Below are positions 1 to 6,898 of a DNA stretch of 64,000 nucleotides, in pieces. Origin of the DNA: Maribacter sp. (GTDB taxonomy: Bacteria > Bacteroidota > Bacteroidia > Flavobacteriales > Flavobacteriaceae). The notes below the pieces were generated by a model, which searched no databases, had not been told where the DNA came from, and saw nothing but the letters and a program-made list of their open reading frames with translations. Within the stretch, counting starts at the first letter, position 1; every line of letters starts with the position of its first letter. The position numbers were made by a program, and so were the translations under genes. Location of the stretch: NCBI GenBank assembly GCA_011050675.1, contig DRFI01000025.1:1-64000 (forward strand), read 5' to 3'.

Positions 1-26
1 TATATATATATATATATATATATATT
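1..26. repeat. TA dinucleotide repeat
   Basis: The window opens with thirteen TA units. It may continue to the left, so its full length cannot be judged. No gene overlaps it. Confidence 0.9.
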
Positions 27-188
27 GAATTAGAATAGAATTCAAGTTAGATTAACAATTAGTATTCTCAAAACATATAACGTAATTCAACCAAATACTT
101 CAGTGCATCCATATTTTGGAATATCTAAAAAGTAAATTTCCAGATTGGTTTTAGGTCGAGTTAATAAAGCATAACGCAATTGTATAAG

Positions 189-251
189 ATTAGTGGCATG
201 TTTAATCATCTAATTTCGCAAGTAGACTAGAAACAGCCATTAATTATACAA
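189..251. repeat. Inverted repeat / hairpin at 3' end of DUF6090 pseudogene
   Basis: The arm at about 189-212 begins TTGTATAAGATTAGTGGC. The arm at about 231-251 reads, on the other strand, TTGTATAATTAATGGC. They pair apart from short gaps, giving a hairpin with a loop of about 18 bases. The right arm overlaps the last codons of the DUF6090 pseudogene, so it lies at the downstream edge of that minus-strand gene. It could be a terminator, a cassette end or a mobile-element scar. The structure is seen; its role is inferred. Confidence 0.6.
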
Positions 252-897
252 GGTGTGGTTCTTTCGTTATTTGTTTAAATACAATTCTATTTTTAAACAA
301 TGGTTTTTCCTTTACATATTTAAGCAGTTCAGTATGGTCATTATCCCTTATGTATGTTCCAAACCAAACAGTATTCTCCCGCCAATAGGATATGTCACAA
401 TAAAAACTTTCATTTAATTCTGTATTCATAACATCTATGTCAACGGTAAACGTGTGCTAGAAATCGGCTATTTGACTATTTAAAACACGTGTTGAATCAT
501 TTAAATTTGATTTTTGTTTTAGTAATTCATAGCGTTTCTTGCTAATATCAAAATCTGGATATGCAGTAAATGATGATATGAGAGAATCATTTTCAAGCCA
601 CTCTAAGTCAGAGATTGCATTTTTAGCAATTCTATACATCAGTTTATTTTTCCACTCTAAAATAGGAATGATTTCTTTAGCTCGTGCAATGTCATTATTT
701 AGTTCGTCTAGAATAGATTTTTATACTTTTGAAAGTTCGCCTTGCGCTTTTTGCTTCTCATTGGCATTGTTAATCTGCAACGCAATCAAAATCCCAATAA
801 CTACAAGTATTATTTCGCCAATTGCAAAAATTAGATATTTGCTGAACTTGTTTTCTGTCAGCATTTTTTGTCTAATTTTTCTAAAGAATTTTATCAT
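244..897 (-). pseudogene. DUF6090 family membrane protein, inactivated by two in-frame stops
   Basis: Reading from the ATG at 897, one frame runs 217 codons to the TAA at 246-244, close to the usual length of DUF6090 proteins. It is interrupted by TAA at 723-721 (codon 59) and TAG at 459-457 (codon 147). The N-terminus has the family signature: MIKFFRKIRQ, a basic stretch ending in NKFSKY, then one membrane helix (FAIGEIILVVIGILIALQ) and QINN. Reading stays in a single frame throughout, so the damage is two point mutations rather than indels. DUF6090 proteins are common single-gene inserts in Flavobacteriia and their function is unknown. The family call is from recognition of the N-terminus; loss of function is inferred from the stops. 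Confidence 0.85.
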
Positions 898-957
898 TTG
901 CTTAGTGGTTGGTCATATTGAAGCACAGCGGTTGAGCTTGGCATGGTGCGGTTGTAA

Positions 958-1009
958 GGAAACTTTTCGTTTCCGTCTACGCACGAAACTAAAGCTTATT
1001 GTTTAGTTT
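958..1009. repeat. Two adjacent short hairpins in spacer
   Basis: GGAAAC-TTTTC-GTTTCC at 958-974 is a perfect 6-bp stem. AAACTAAA (986-993) pairs with TTTAGTTT (1002-1009) and is followed by a T-rich run. They lie between the dead DUF6090 gene and the plus-strand serine hydrolase. No plus-strand gene ends here, so a terminator role is not obvious. Confidence 0.5.
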
Positions 1010-1043
1010 TATTTTTTCTTCTCCAAAGCTAAATCCATAAGAG

Positions 1044-1067
1044 TTAGCGACTTTATAAATATACACA
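1044..1067. repeat. Copy 1 of direct repeat TTAGCGAC...TATACACA
   Basis: This 24-base segment starts TTAGCGACTTTATAAA and ends TATACACA. It recurs with one mismatch at 5243-5266 in the same orientation. A decayed relative (TTTAGCGATTATTTTTATA) begins near 3958. Each copy lies upstream of a minus-strand accessory gene or unit. Confidence 0.75.
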
Positions 1068-1153
1068 GATCTTTGGTCTTAGCTCTAAAGTTGAAATTAC
1101 GTTTAGGTTTTGTTACAGGTCGTCATTCTTTCTTCTCGAAAGGCAGATGATTA

Positions 1154-2503
1154 ATGTCCTTTATAATTTCTCTATTTTTAATAAAAAAAATGTTTATAAA
1201 TTTTAAAGCCGTCTATCAGTCAAGTCAAATATTTATTATGATCTGCTTTTTATTTATCAGCTCACAAACCAGGGCCCAAGATATAGAAGCAACAAATATC
1301 AATAAAAAACTTAACGCGATACGCGACATGCCATTTAACACTCCGTTCGAGCGTAGTGATATCAATCTCCTTAACTGGCAACATTGGCCTTACAGCCGTT
1401 ATGCAAGTCATCATCCGCGTGAGTTTATACCGATGGCTACTATCCACTCTGATCCTGATGCTCCAGCGCTTGACGAATCAAAAAATGACACATTCAATCT
1501 CAAGAAGCTAAGGGTTTCTGTAGATAATGAGAAAGATGTTCTATTGCTAGACCTTCTGAAGTCAATACAAATGAAAGGCTTTGCTGTTATGTATGGAGGA
1601 AAATTAGTTTTTGAAACCTACGACCAAGGAATGCAAAAACATGATATTCAAATTTTGCAGTCTAGTTCAAAAACGTTCACCGGTATGTTGATACACAAGC
1701 TAGCGAATGAGGGCTTATTAGATTTAGGCGCAAATGTAGACGAATATTTGCCTGACTTGGATGCTGGCGTTTTTAAAGGTTCTACGCTGCAACATATGCT
1801 TGATATGGAAGTAGGGTTTCCTGATTTTGGTAGTTATCATAAGGCCGGAGATTATGGCTATTTGAGTGAAATTCATTTAGGATTGAAGCCAAAGGGGCTA
1901 GGTGTTGAACGGCGTTCTGTTCTTTCATTTGTTCAACAGTTTCAGGAACCAACTTTTACTGCTGGAAGTAAATTTTCATATAATGACATGAATACCCAGG
2001 TATTGGCTATGATTGCCCAACAGGTGACAGGTAAGCGATATGCTCAATTGATGGAAGAAACTTTCTGGCGACCTTTAAAAGCGCGATACGATGGTGCTGT
2101 TGCAGTTGATGAAGACGGCAATCCAGGCGCCAGTTTTGGAATGGCAACAACACTTAGGGATGCTGCTAGATTTGGTCAAATGATGTTACAAAGGGGTAGT
2201 TATAAAGGTAGAAGAATAATCCCCGAGAGTTATTTTCAGTCAACATTCGATCAACCACTTACAGAGCCTTTTTCAACTTATAAATTACTTGGTCAAATAG
2301 AGGATTACAGAAATCAGGTATGGATGCTGCGAGACGACGCGTTGATGTACACGGTAGGTTCATTCGGCCAGTTTATTTTTGCTGACTACGATAACCAAGT
2401 AGTCATAGTCTTCATGGCAAATTGGCAAAGTAATAGTGACTTGGAAAACAACGAGAATTTGCTACGAATTGTTCGTTCTATCGGCAAACAGATGAGTCGA
2501 TAA
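1154..2503 (+). CDS. Serine hydrolase, beta-lactamase / penicillin-binding-protein fold, exported
   Basis: A 449-residue protein of the class C beta-lactamase-related hydrolase superfamily, which includes esterases, 6-aminohexanoate-dimer hydrolases and D-peptidases. The SxxK nucleophile motif is S170-S-S-K173 and the second motif is Y276-N-D. A glycine-rich segment near residue 400 (VGSFGQF) sits where the third motif is expected. The N-terminus has a hydrophobic export stretch ending near residue 42 (TRAQD). A second ATG at 1190 gives a shorter, more typical signal peptide and may be the true start. It is the only plus-strand gene in the accessory block. By eye it is richer in GC than its neighbours, which suggests acquisition from another lineage. 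Substrate cannot be told. Confidence 0.8.
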   Translation: MSFIISLFLIKKMFINFKAVYQSSQIFIMICFLFISSQTRAQDIEATNINKKLNAIRDMPFNTPFERSDINLLNWQHWPYSRYASHHPREFIPMATIHSDPDAPALDESKNDTFNLKKLRVSVDNEKDVLLLDLLKSIQMKGFAVMYGGKLVFETYDQGMQKHDIQILQSSSKTFTGMLIHKLANEGLLDLGANVDEYLPDLDAGVFKGSTLQHMLDMEVGFPDFGSYHKAGDYGYLSEIHLGLKPKGLGVERRSVLSFVQQFQEPTFTAGSKFSYNDMNTQVLAMIAQQVTGKRYAQLMEETFWRPLKARYDGAVAVDEDGNPGASFGMATTLRDAARFGQMMLQRGSYKGRRIIPESYFQSTFDQPLTEPFSTYKLLGQIEDYRNQVWMLRDDALMYTVGSFGQFIFADYDNQVVIVFMANWQSNSDLENNENLLRIVRSIGKQMSR

Positions 2504-2674
2504 CGATTGTATTGTTAATTGCTTTAATAGCAGAATTCGTCCCTACCCTATAAGGTTCTATTTGTAATTACGCTTTTTTGTTATGTATCACTTCTTTATC
2601 GTTGTTGTTGAATTAATAAATGAGAAAATGTGAATTACTTTGAATTAAGCTATATTTTTTTTCAAATGACCTAT

Positions 2675-2708
2675 AACGGTTAGTATAAGAATAGTTGCCT
2701 ACAGTTGT
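2675..2708. repeat. Left flank of inverted pair around broken gene
   Basis: The segment begins AACGGTTAGTATAAG and ends ACAGTTGT. Its partner is 3148-3179 in inverted orientation. The alignment by eye needs gaps but keeps AACG, TATAA, AATAG and GTTGT in order. Confidence 0.45.
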
Positions 2709-2710
2709 TT

Positions 2711-3053
2711 CTATTCCTTGCTTTTTAATTTAATTGTTTCAATCAGTTTTCTTATTGTTCCATCACTAAAATATTGATACCCGTAAGTCTTTCCTGTTGC
2801 GAAGTCCGAATACAAAGAAACAATAGTTTTATTGTGTTCAATCCAACCAGTTAATGTTGTATGTTCATTTAGATGAATAGTATTAATTTTCTCATTTGCA
2901 TCAGTTCCTGAAGTTCTTTCAATATAATTCTGTATCAGAACTAAAGGTTAAATCAATTTTTACATAATCGTTAAAATCATATTCAAATTCTTTATCGTAA
3001 ATTTTTTCAGTCGTCATATTTAACTGGGAAAAAGCCATCGAAGAAAATAGCAT
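2711..3053 (-). pseudogene. Broken small secreted protein gene (frameshift)
   Basis: From ATG at 3053 the frame reads MLFSSMAFSQ and on to about residue 40, then stops at TGA near 2925. A shift near 2921-2940 restores a second frame, which reads sensibly (IERTSGTDANEK..., then TGWIEH..., YGYQYFSDGTIRKL...) to the TAG at 2713-2711. The open frame also extends upstream of 3053 (QNLLLCLTMLFSS), which looks like the rest of a signal peptide whose start codon is lost; TAA closes it near 3090. The product would have been an exported protein of about 115-120 residues. I do not recognise its family. This pseudogene, its flanks and AT-rich spacer fill the gap 2504-3217. Confidence 0.55.
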
Positions 3054-3147
3054 AGTTAAACAAAGAAGTAAGTTTTGTATTTGCTGTTTTTAAGTTCAGC
3101 TTTTCAATTCCGAATTGTTCACGGTTGAGTGATTTTCGCAATTGTAA

Positions 3148-3179
3148 ACAACGTGTTTCAGCTATTGATTATATACGTT
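3148..3179. repeat. Right flank of inverted pair around broken gene
   Basis: Read on the minus strand it begins AACGTATATAATCAATAGC and ends ACACGTTGT. It is the partner of 2675-2708. The outer ACACGTTGTTTAC core resembles the CACGTTGTTAC core at the left edge of the KAP gene (6877-6887). Confidence 0.45.
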
Positions 3180-3217
3180 ATTGTACATAGGTTTTTCCCG
3201 TAATGTTTTTAAAATCC

Positions 3218-3766
3218 CTATATTAATCTGATACCAAAAAATTGATCAGAAAGTATCAAAATCCAACTGGCCAACAAAATTATTATAAATGTCCAAAGTT
3301 GAAATTTCCAATTCAATTGGTATTGTTTAGATATTTTATACACCATAAAAAACAAAAGTCCACTTACAATTATTGATAGGGTAAAAGTTCCGATTCCCAG
3401 AAACTGACCAACCCGTGCCTCGTCATTAGGCATTATTAAATTCATAAATCCAGCAAGAAATCTCATATAAAATGCCGTGAATAGAAATGGGTAAACATAT
3501 TTGTTCCAACCTCTTGATTTTATTAACATAAAAACAATTAGACCTTGTAGAATGGTTATGATCGGAGCAGAAATAGAAATTATTGCTTTATGGATTTCGG
3601 TAGGGTTTTCTCCTTCAACAGATGATGTTCCGTTTAGTCGTAAAATAGTTTCATACCCCAAAAATTCACTTGTAAACCAATGAGTAAGTTCGTGAATAAT
3701 CCAAGTTAAAACTACAGCTAGTATTCCAGCTAAAATATATTTCACCGATACTTTCTGGTCGTTCAT
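3218..3766 (-). CDS. M50-like membrane metalloprotease candidate
   Basis: A 182-residue, strongly hydrophobic protein with about five predicted membrane segments. The first segment carries H25-E-L-T-H29, the HExxH zinc motif placed inside a membrane helix as in site-2-protease/M50 relatives. A possible third ligand lies in the loop PNDEARVG near residue 112. It is shorter than classical M50 proteases and has no PDZ domain. Its ATG lies 5 bases after a 48-codon reading frame, so the two may be co-transcribed. The zinc motif is seen; proteolysis is inferred; the substrate is unknown. Confidence 0.6.
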   Translation of the reverse strand: MNDQKVSVKYILAGILAVVLTWIIHELTHWFTSEFLGYETILRLNGTSSVEGENPTEIHKAIISISAPIITILQGLIVFMLIKSRGWNKYVYPFLFTAFYMRFLAGFMNLIMPNDEARVGQFLGIGTFTLSIIVSGLLFFMVYKISKQYQLNWKFQLWTFIIILLASWILILSDQFFGIRLI

Positions 3767-3771
3767 TGGTT

Positions 3772-3918
3772 TTATTTATTTTTTAATTCCATTCCTAACT
3801 TCCATTTCAATGATTCAAAAGTATGTATTGACCATTCAAATCCTTTAGATTCCGTTTCTAATTTAAATGTCACGATATTCCATAGCTCAAGATTTTCGAA
3901 TAAAAGTCCAAAATCCAT
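3772..3918 (-). CDS. Small 48-residue protein or gene remnant
   Basis: An open frame from ATG at 3918 to TAA at 3774-3772, ending 5 bases before the M50-like gene. The sequence (MDFGLLFENLELWNIV...) lacks a signal peptide and reads like the tail of a larger soluble protein. The frame stays open about 13 codons upstream of the ATG before TAA, so it may be a truncated C-terminal fragment. No family recognised. Confidence 0.4.
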   Translation of the reverse strand: MDFGLLFENLELWNIVTFKLETESKGFEWSIHTFESLKWKLGMELKNK

Positions 3919-3980
3919 TTTCGGACCACCTACAACGAGCTTTGGTTACGCCCAAAATTTAGCGATTATTTTTATACCAT

Positions 3981-3989
3981 GTTATACCC
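3981..3989. repeat. Left inverted copy GTTATACCC
   Basis: GTTATACCC lies just after the serine hydrolase stop on the coding strand, and its exact inverse GGGTATAAC lies at 5193-5201 upstream of that gene. The match extends loosely outward. The pair brackets the 3992-5176 gene. Confidence 0.5.
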
Positions 3990-3991
3990 GG

Positions 3992-5176
3992 TTATTTATT
4001 CTTAAGTGCCGGAATTATTCTGTCTTGCAAAACTCTATAAGTTGACTTTTCTGGCTCATTATTTATATTCCAACCATTAAAGACAATTATTAAATTATGT
4101 TTTGGTGCTATCATTAAATACTGACCTCCATATCCGTTGGCGGAATAAATATTGGTTTTACCATTATCCGTATATTCAGGAATCCACCATTGATACCCGT
4201 ATCCCGTAACACTTTTCCATTGAGGTTTTACGTTTTTAAGTAAAGGGCTTGTTGATGTTGCGACCCAACTTTCAGATACAATTTGCTTACCGTTCCATTT
4301 CCCTTTGTTCAAAAACAATGAACCAATTTTAGCCAAGTCTTCTGCCTTAAGATATAAACCTCCTTCTGTATCAATTTCTCCATCAGGCGTTTCTTTCCAA
4401 TAGTAATCTGTAATGCCGAGTGGCTCAAATAATTTTTCTTCTGCCCATTTATCAATTCGTTTGCCCGTAATGGTTCTAATGATTTTACCTAAAAGAACAG
4501 TTCCTCCACCATTATACACGAATCTTGCTCCTGGTATGGTATCCATAGGCTTGCTCAAAACATATTCTATCCAGTTGTCGCTTGATTCCAGCCTAAAACA
4601 GTCATTTGTAGTATCATTATGGTCAGTCTCTTCATTCCATTGTAGTCCACTTCTCATTGTCAATAAATCTTCAATAGATATGTTTTGCTTTCGTTTATCT
4701 GAAGAGTCAGTTCCATAACCAGTCAACAAAGGCATTACTTTGTCACTCACATTATAATCTTCGTTTAAATCTAGCGCAATACCGAAAAGGATTGAGGTGA
4801 TACTTTTAGATACAGATTGAAGGGTGTGTAATTCAGTTTGCTTGTAGTATGGATGCCATTCTATACTATTGAAATTATATTGACGATTGGTTGTGTCATA
4901 TTTTTGAACAATGGTTTCATAGTCCTGCTTATATTTAAAATCTGCCAATAACTCATCATTTTGTATGACCATAAAGCGGTCAATTAATCCATAATCTCCA
5001 TTTTTTATTTCTGAATTAATAGAATCAATAACGACTGAAATGGTATTCTGAGAAGGTACCTTTCGTATGTCTTCAATAGACTCTTCATTCTTATTTTTTG
5101 TGTTACAGCCGATAACCGTCACTATAAACAAAATTGAAAATGTTAGCTTTTTCATCATTTTTATTATTGTTTTCAT
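3992..5176 (-). CDS. Serine hydrolase lipoprotein, beta-lactamase-related
   Basis: A 394-residue penicillin-binding-protein-like hydrolase. A lipoprotein signal ends in VIGC with Cys24, so it is probably anchored in a membrane. The nucleophile motif is S121-V-S-K124 and the second motif is Y221-N-G. The C-terminal segment GYGGQYLMIAP fits the third-motif strand. Homologous families include class C beta-lactamases, esterases and D-alanyl peptidases; which reaction this one performs cannot be told. Only its fold is shared with the gene at 1154. It stands alone on the minus strand between inverted GTTATACCC copies, and the TTAGCGAC repeat lies 67 bases upstream. Confidence 0.8.
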   Translation of the reverse strand: MKTIIKMMKKLTFSILFIVTVIGCNTKNKNEESIEDIRKVPSQNTISVVIDSINSEIKNGDYGLIDRFMVIQNDELLADFKYKQDYETIVQKYDTTNRQYNFNSIEWHPYYKQTELHTLQSVSKSITSILFGIALDLNEDYNVSDKVMPLLTGYGTDSSDKRKQNISIEDLLTMRSGLQWNEETDHNDTTNDCFRLESSDNWIEYVLSKPMDTIPGARFVYNGGGTVLLGKIIRTITGKRIDKWAEEKLFEPLGITDYYWKETPDGEIDTEGGLYLKAEDLAKIGSLFLNKGKWNGKQIVSESWVATSTSPLLKNVKPQWKSVTGYGYQWWIPEYTDNGKTNIYSANGYGGQYLMIAPKHNLIIVFNGWNINNEPEKSTYRVLQDRIIPALKNK

Positions 5177-5192
5177 AGTTTTTGATTTAATT

Positions 5193-5201
5193 GGGTATAA
5201 C
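5193..5201. repeat. Right inverted copy GGGTATAAC
   Basis: Exact inverse of 3981-3989. Together they bracket the 3992-5176 serine hydrolase gene. Confidence 0.5.
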
Positions 5202-5242
5202 GCTTGAGCTCGTATGTCTGGATCTAAGTTTGAAGTTAAGAT

Positions 5243-5266
5243 TTAGCGACATTATAAATATACACA
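5243..5266. repeat. Copy 2 of direct repeat TTAGCGAC...TATACACA
   Basis: Begins TTAGCGACATTATAAA and ends TATACACA. It differs from 1044-1067 at one position. The same orientation and a similar setting, upstream of a minus-strand accessory gene, argue for a dispersed repeat. Confidence 0.75.
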
Positions 5267-5350
5267 AGTCCACATTAATTAGAGGCTTTGTTATCTTCTG
5301 TAACGACACGTATGAGTAAGCACGCTCTATTGCGCTTTAATAGGAAATCC

Positions 5351-5589
5351 ACGTTTCTATTTGCGCAGACTAGCTATAATGTCCATCTGCGTAAACTTTT
5401 AAAATCATTTTTAAATAGCATCAATTGTTTTTTGACATTGCTGCTAACGTAGGGATAGAGATTATATAATCTATATGTTGAACTAAGAGAAGAGAATATT
5501 TATATAAGCTGAATTAACGTATGGCAGTAAATATGGTAAGTTTGGGACGCTAATAGAATAGTTTGCGCATAGTAGACATTTAGAAACGT
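5351..5589. repeat. Nested inverted-repeat element, possible MITE-like
   Basis: The outer ends are exact inverses: ACGTTTCTA at 5351-5359 and TAGAAACGT at 5581-5589. Inside them, 5374-5396 is an imperfect inverse of 5561-5583 (GTTTGCGCATAGTAGACATT against GTTTACGCAGATGGACATT). The core of about 160 bases has no coding potential I can see. It could be a non-autonomous element or the remains of two facing cassette ends. Confidence 0.5.
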
Positions 5590-5608
5590 TTACAACTTGG
5601 GCCAACTA

Positions 5609-5697
5609 ATTTTTAATTTGCCCTTCATTTTTACTAAGGTATTCGGAAAATTCTATATTATCAGCAAAGCTTCTTCCTTGACCAGCAATGCTATTAC
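5609..5697 (-). pseudogene. Possible scrap of an IS3-type transposase
   Basis: On the minus strand a short open stretch reads SIAGQGRSFADNIEF and ends at a TAG near 5609. It resembles the segment around the last catalytic acidic residue of IS3-family transposases (S-x-x-G-x-G-R-x-x-D-N-I-x-x-E), with one extra residue. Upstream it is closed by a stop. The resemblance is short and could be chance. Confidence 0.25.
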
Positions 5698-5744
5698 AAA
5701 AAAATCAATGTACATAAAGAGTAAGACCTGAGCATATCAACAAC

Positions 5745-5779
5745 AAAAGGCTATTTATTAAATCTAAATAGCCTTTTTT
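5745..5779. terminator. Bidirectional rho-independent terminator
   Basis: AAAAGGCTATTTA pairs with TAAATAGCCTTTTTT across a 7-base loop, giving A- and T-tracts on both sides. On the minus strand it closes the small gene 5814-6068. Confidence 0.8.
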
Positions 5780-5813
5780 GTAATTTACTTGTTTTTTATA
5801 CTTGGATAGGAAG

Positions 5814-6068
5814 TTATTCCTTTTTTCGGTCATCTCCCGGCCAAGGGGATTTGAATACATCTACTCCCTCTTTTCTATGCTCCACCACTTGTTCCTTGAT
5901 AAATTTACGGAACTCCCTGTTACTCTGATTCTCCTGTTTGGAGAATTCTGTTATTGTTTTTGTTATTCCTTTTGACTTTATGTTCAAATAGGTTATACTC
6001 ATAAAACATTCATTTTTATTGTTCAATGCAATGATAAGGGTTAGATACCAAAACCTTATTAAGTTCAT
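5814..6068 (-). CDS. Small hypothetical protein
   Basis: An 84-residue reading frame from ATG at 6068, ending 35 bases before a good terminator in the same direction. The N-terminus is hydrophobic (WYLTLIIAL). A second Met at residue 23 (MSITYLNIK) would give a 62-residue, charged, soluble protein ending PWPGDDRKKE. I do not recognise a family. The terminator supports transcription in this direction. Either start is possible. Confidence 0.45.
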   Translation of the reverse strand: MNLIRFWYLTLIIALNNKNECFMSITYLNIKSKGITKTITEFSKQENQSNREFRKFIKEQVVEHRKEGVDVFKSPWPGDDRKKE

Positions 6069-6154
6069 CTTAAAACCTATAGACCAAATCTTAAATTTAA
6101 GGTCTTTGAGGATTCTTATGATTAATTAATACGCAAACTTTACGATTAAGCCCG

Positions 6155-6166
6155 AAGACCGTATTG
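6155..6166. repeat. Left flank AAGACCGTATTG of DUF7832 unit
   Basis: Pairs with 6692-6703 (inverse AAGACCGTAGTG, one mismatch), bracketing the gene 6196-6669. A looser second inverse match, GTATGGTGCTTT against GTAGTGCTT, lies just inside. Confidence 0.45.
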
Positions 6167-6195
6167 TTTAAAGGTTGTATGGTGCTTTCGTTTTA

Positions 6196-6669
6196 TTACT
6201 TCCAGAATTGCCAAGATTTTTTATTTTCTTTGTCCTGCCATTTTTTATAGACCCTATCAATTTTTTCGGCTATTATATCATAGTTTTTCCATGTATTTGG
6301 TATCTCATACAGAGATTCAAATCCAGTTCCTAAATTTTTTTCATAGTCCACAATATATTTTCCGTAAACTTCTTCGAGGTCCTTAGGATTTTGGTAGTAA
6401 TATTTTGTAAATGTTAAGCCTTTTTCGTTCAGGTCTTCGTCCCAAAATTTTTCATCACAATATTTAAACAAAAAGTCTCTTCCATTTATTTTTCTTGATT
6501 TAACATCAGAAATTCCTTGCTTAGAATCTTTTAGATGGAGGTTCCCTATTAAATCATTCTCAATAATCCAATTGATAAACATACCAATATGAGTTCCTCC
6601 ATTTTCTATTGGCAAATCTTTTGGATAGTCACCTCCATAATGCCAATCCGCTCGGTTAATACTCGCCAT
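6196..6669 (-). CDS. DUF7832-type protein
   Basis: A 157-residue soluble protein. The N-terminus DWHYGGDYPKDLPIENGG followed by THIGMFINWIIENDL is the recognisable core of the DUF7832 family, here at residues 7-40. The C-terminus is lysine- and tryptophan-rich (KKWQDKENKKSWQFWK). Such short soluble proteins are often found alone or near polymorphic-toxin immunity genes, but no toxin is present here. It sits between inverted AAGACCGTA copies and more than 200 bases from each neighbour. Function unknown; the family assignment is from memory of the motif. Confidence 0.65.
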   Translation of the reverse strand: MASINRADWHYGGDYPKDLPIENGGTHIGMFINWIIENDLIGNLHLKDSKQGISDVKSRKINGRDFLFKYCDEKFWDEDLNEKGLTFTKYYYQNPKDLEEVYGKYIVDYEKNLGTGFESLYEIPNTWKNYDIIAEKIDRVYKKWQDKENKKSWQFWK

Positions 6670-6691
6670 CTTTTTCTTTTTTTAAATGAAG

Positions 6692-6703
6692 CACTACGGT
6701 CTT
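6692..6703. repeat. Right flank CACTACGGTCTT of DUF7832 unit
   Basis: Inverse partner of 6155-6166, lying just upstream of the DUF7832 start codon. Confidence 0.45.
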
Positions 6704-6755
6704 GTGTATGAAACGTAGCGTGTAAAAAGACGCTAACTTTTCGGATTAACACAGA

Positions 6756-6819
6756 GCCGAATTTTTATATTTTTCTTTTTATTTTAAGTCTCTCAAAAAG
6801 CCAAATATAAAAATTTGGC
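6756..6819. repeat. Palindromic spacer module
   Basis: GCCAAAT (6800-6806) and ATTTGGC (6813-6819) form a perfect 7-bp hairpin. In addition, 6756-6772 (GCCGAATTTTTATATTT) is the inverse of 6803-6819 with one mismatch, so two alternative structures are possible. The module lies between the DUF7832 and KAP units. Confidence 0.65.
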
Positions 6820-6871
6820 GTTCTTACTAAATAAGCAAAAACCTTTCGAAAAACCTATAATAGCTATGTTT

Positions 6872-6890
6872 TATACACGTTGTTACCTGC
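6872..6890. repeat. Left terminal repeat of KAP unit
   Basis: TATACACGTTGTTACCTGC. The inverse of 8335-8352 is TATACAATTGTTACCTGC, so the two match except for one gap and one mismatch. It lies 8 bases beyond the KAP stop codon. Confidence 0.75.
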
Positions 6891-6898
6891 TGGCTTTT

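Larger units (their letters stand above)
5177..5813. other. Long spacer with palindromes and gene debris
   Basis: This 637-base gap contains, in order: the inverted GGGTATAAC copy, the second TTAGCGAC repeat, a nested inverted-repeat element (5351-5589), a possible transposase scrap near 5609-5697, and a hairpin terminator (5745-5779). No intact gene is seen. Confidence 0.7.

Noticed and set aside
1..26. TA repeat as a functional origin or promoter element
   Set aside because: It lies at the window edge with no associated DnaA boxes or gene; treated as a simple repeat.
539..1006. 155-codon plus-strand open frame
   Set aside because: It is the antisense shadow of the DUF6090 pseudogene, whose N-terminal family signature is clear on the other strand.
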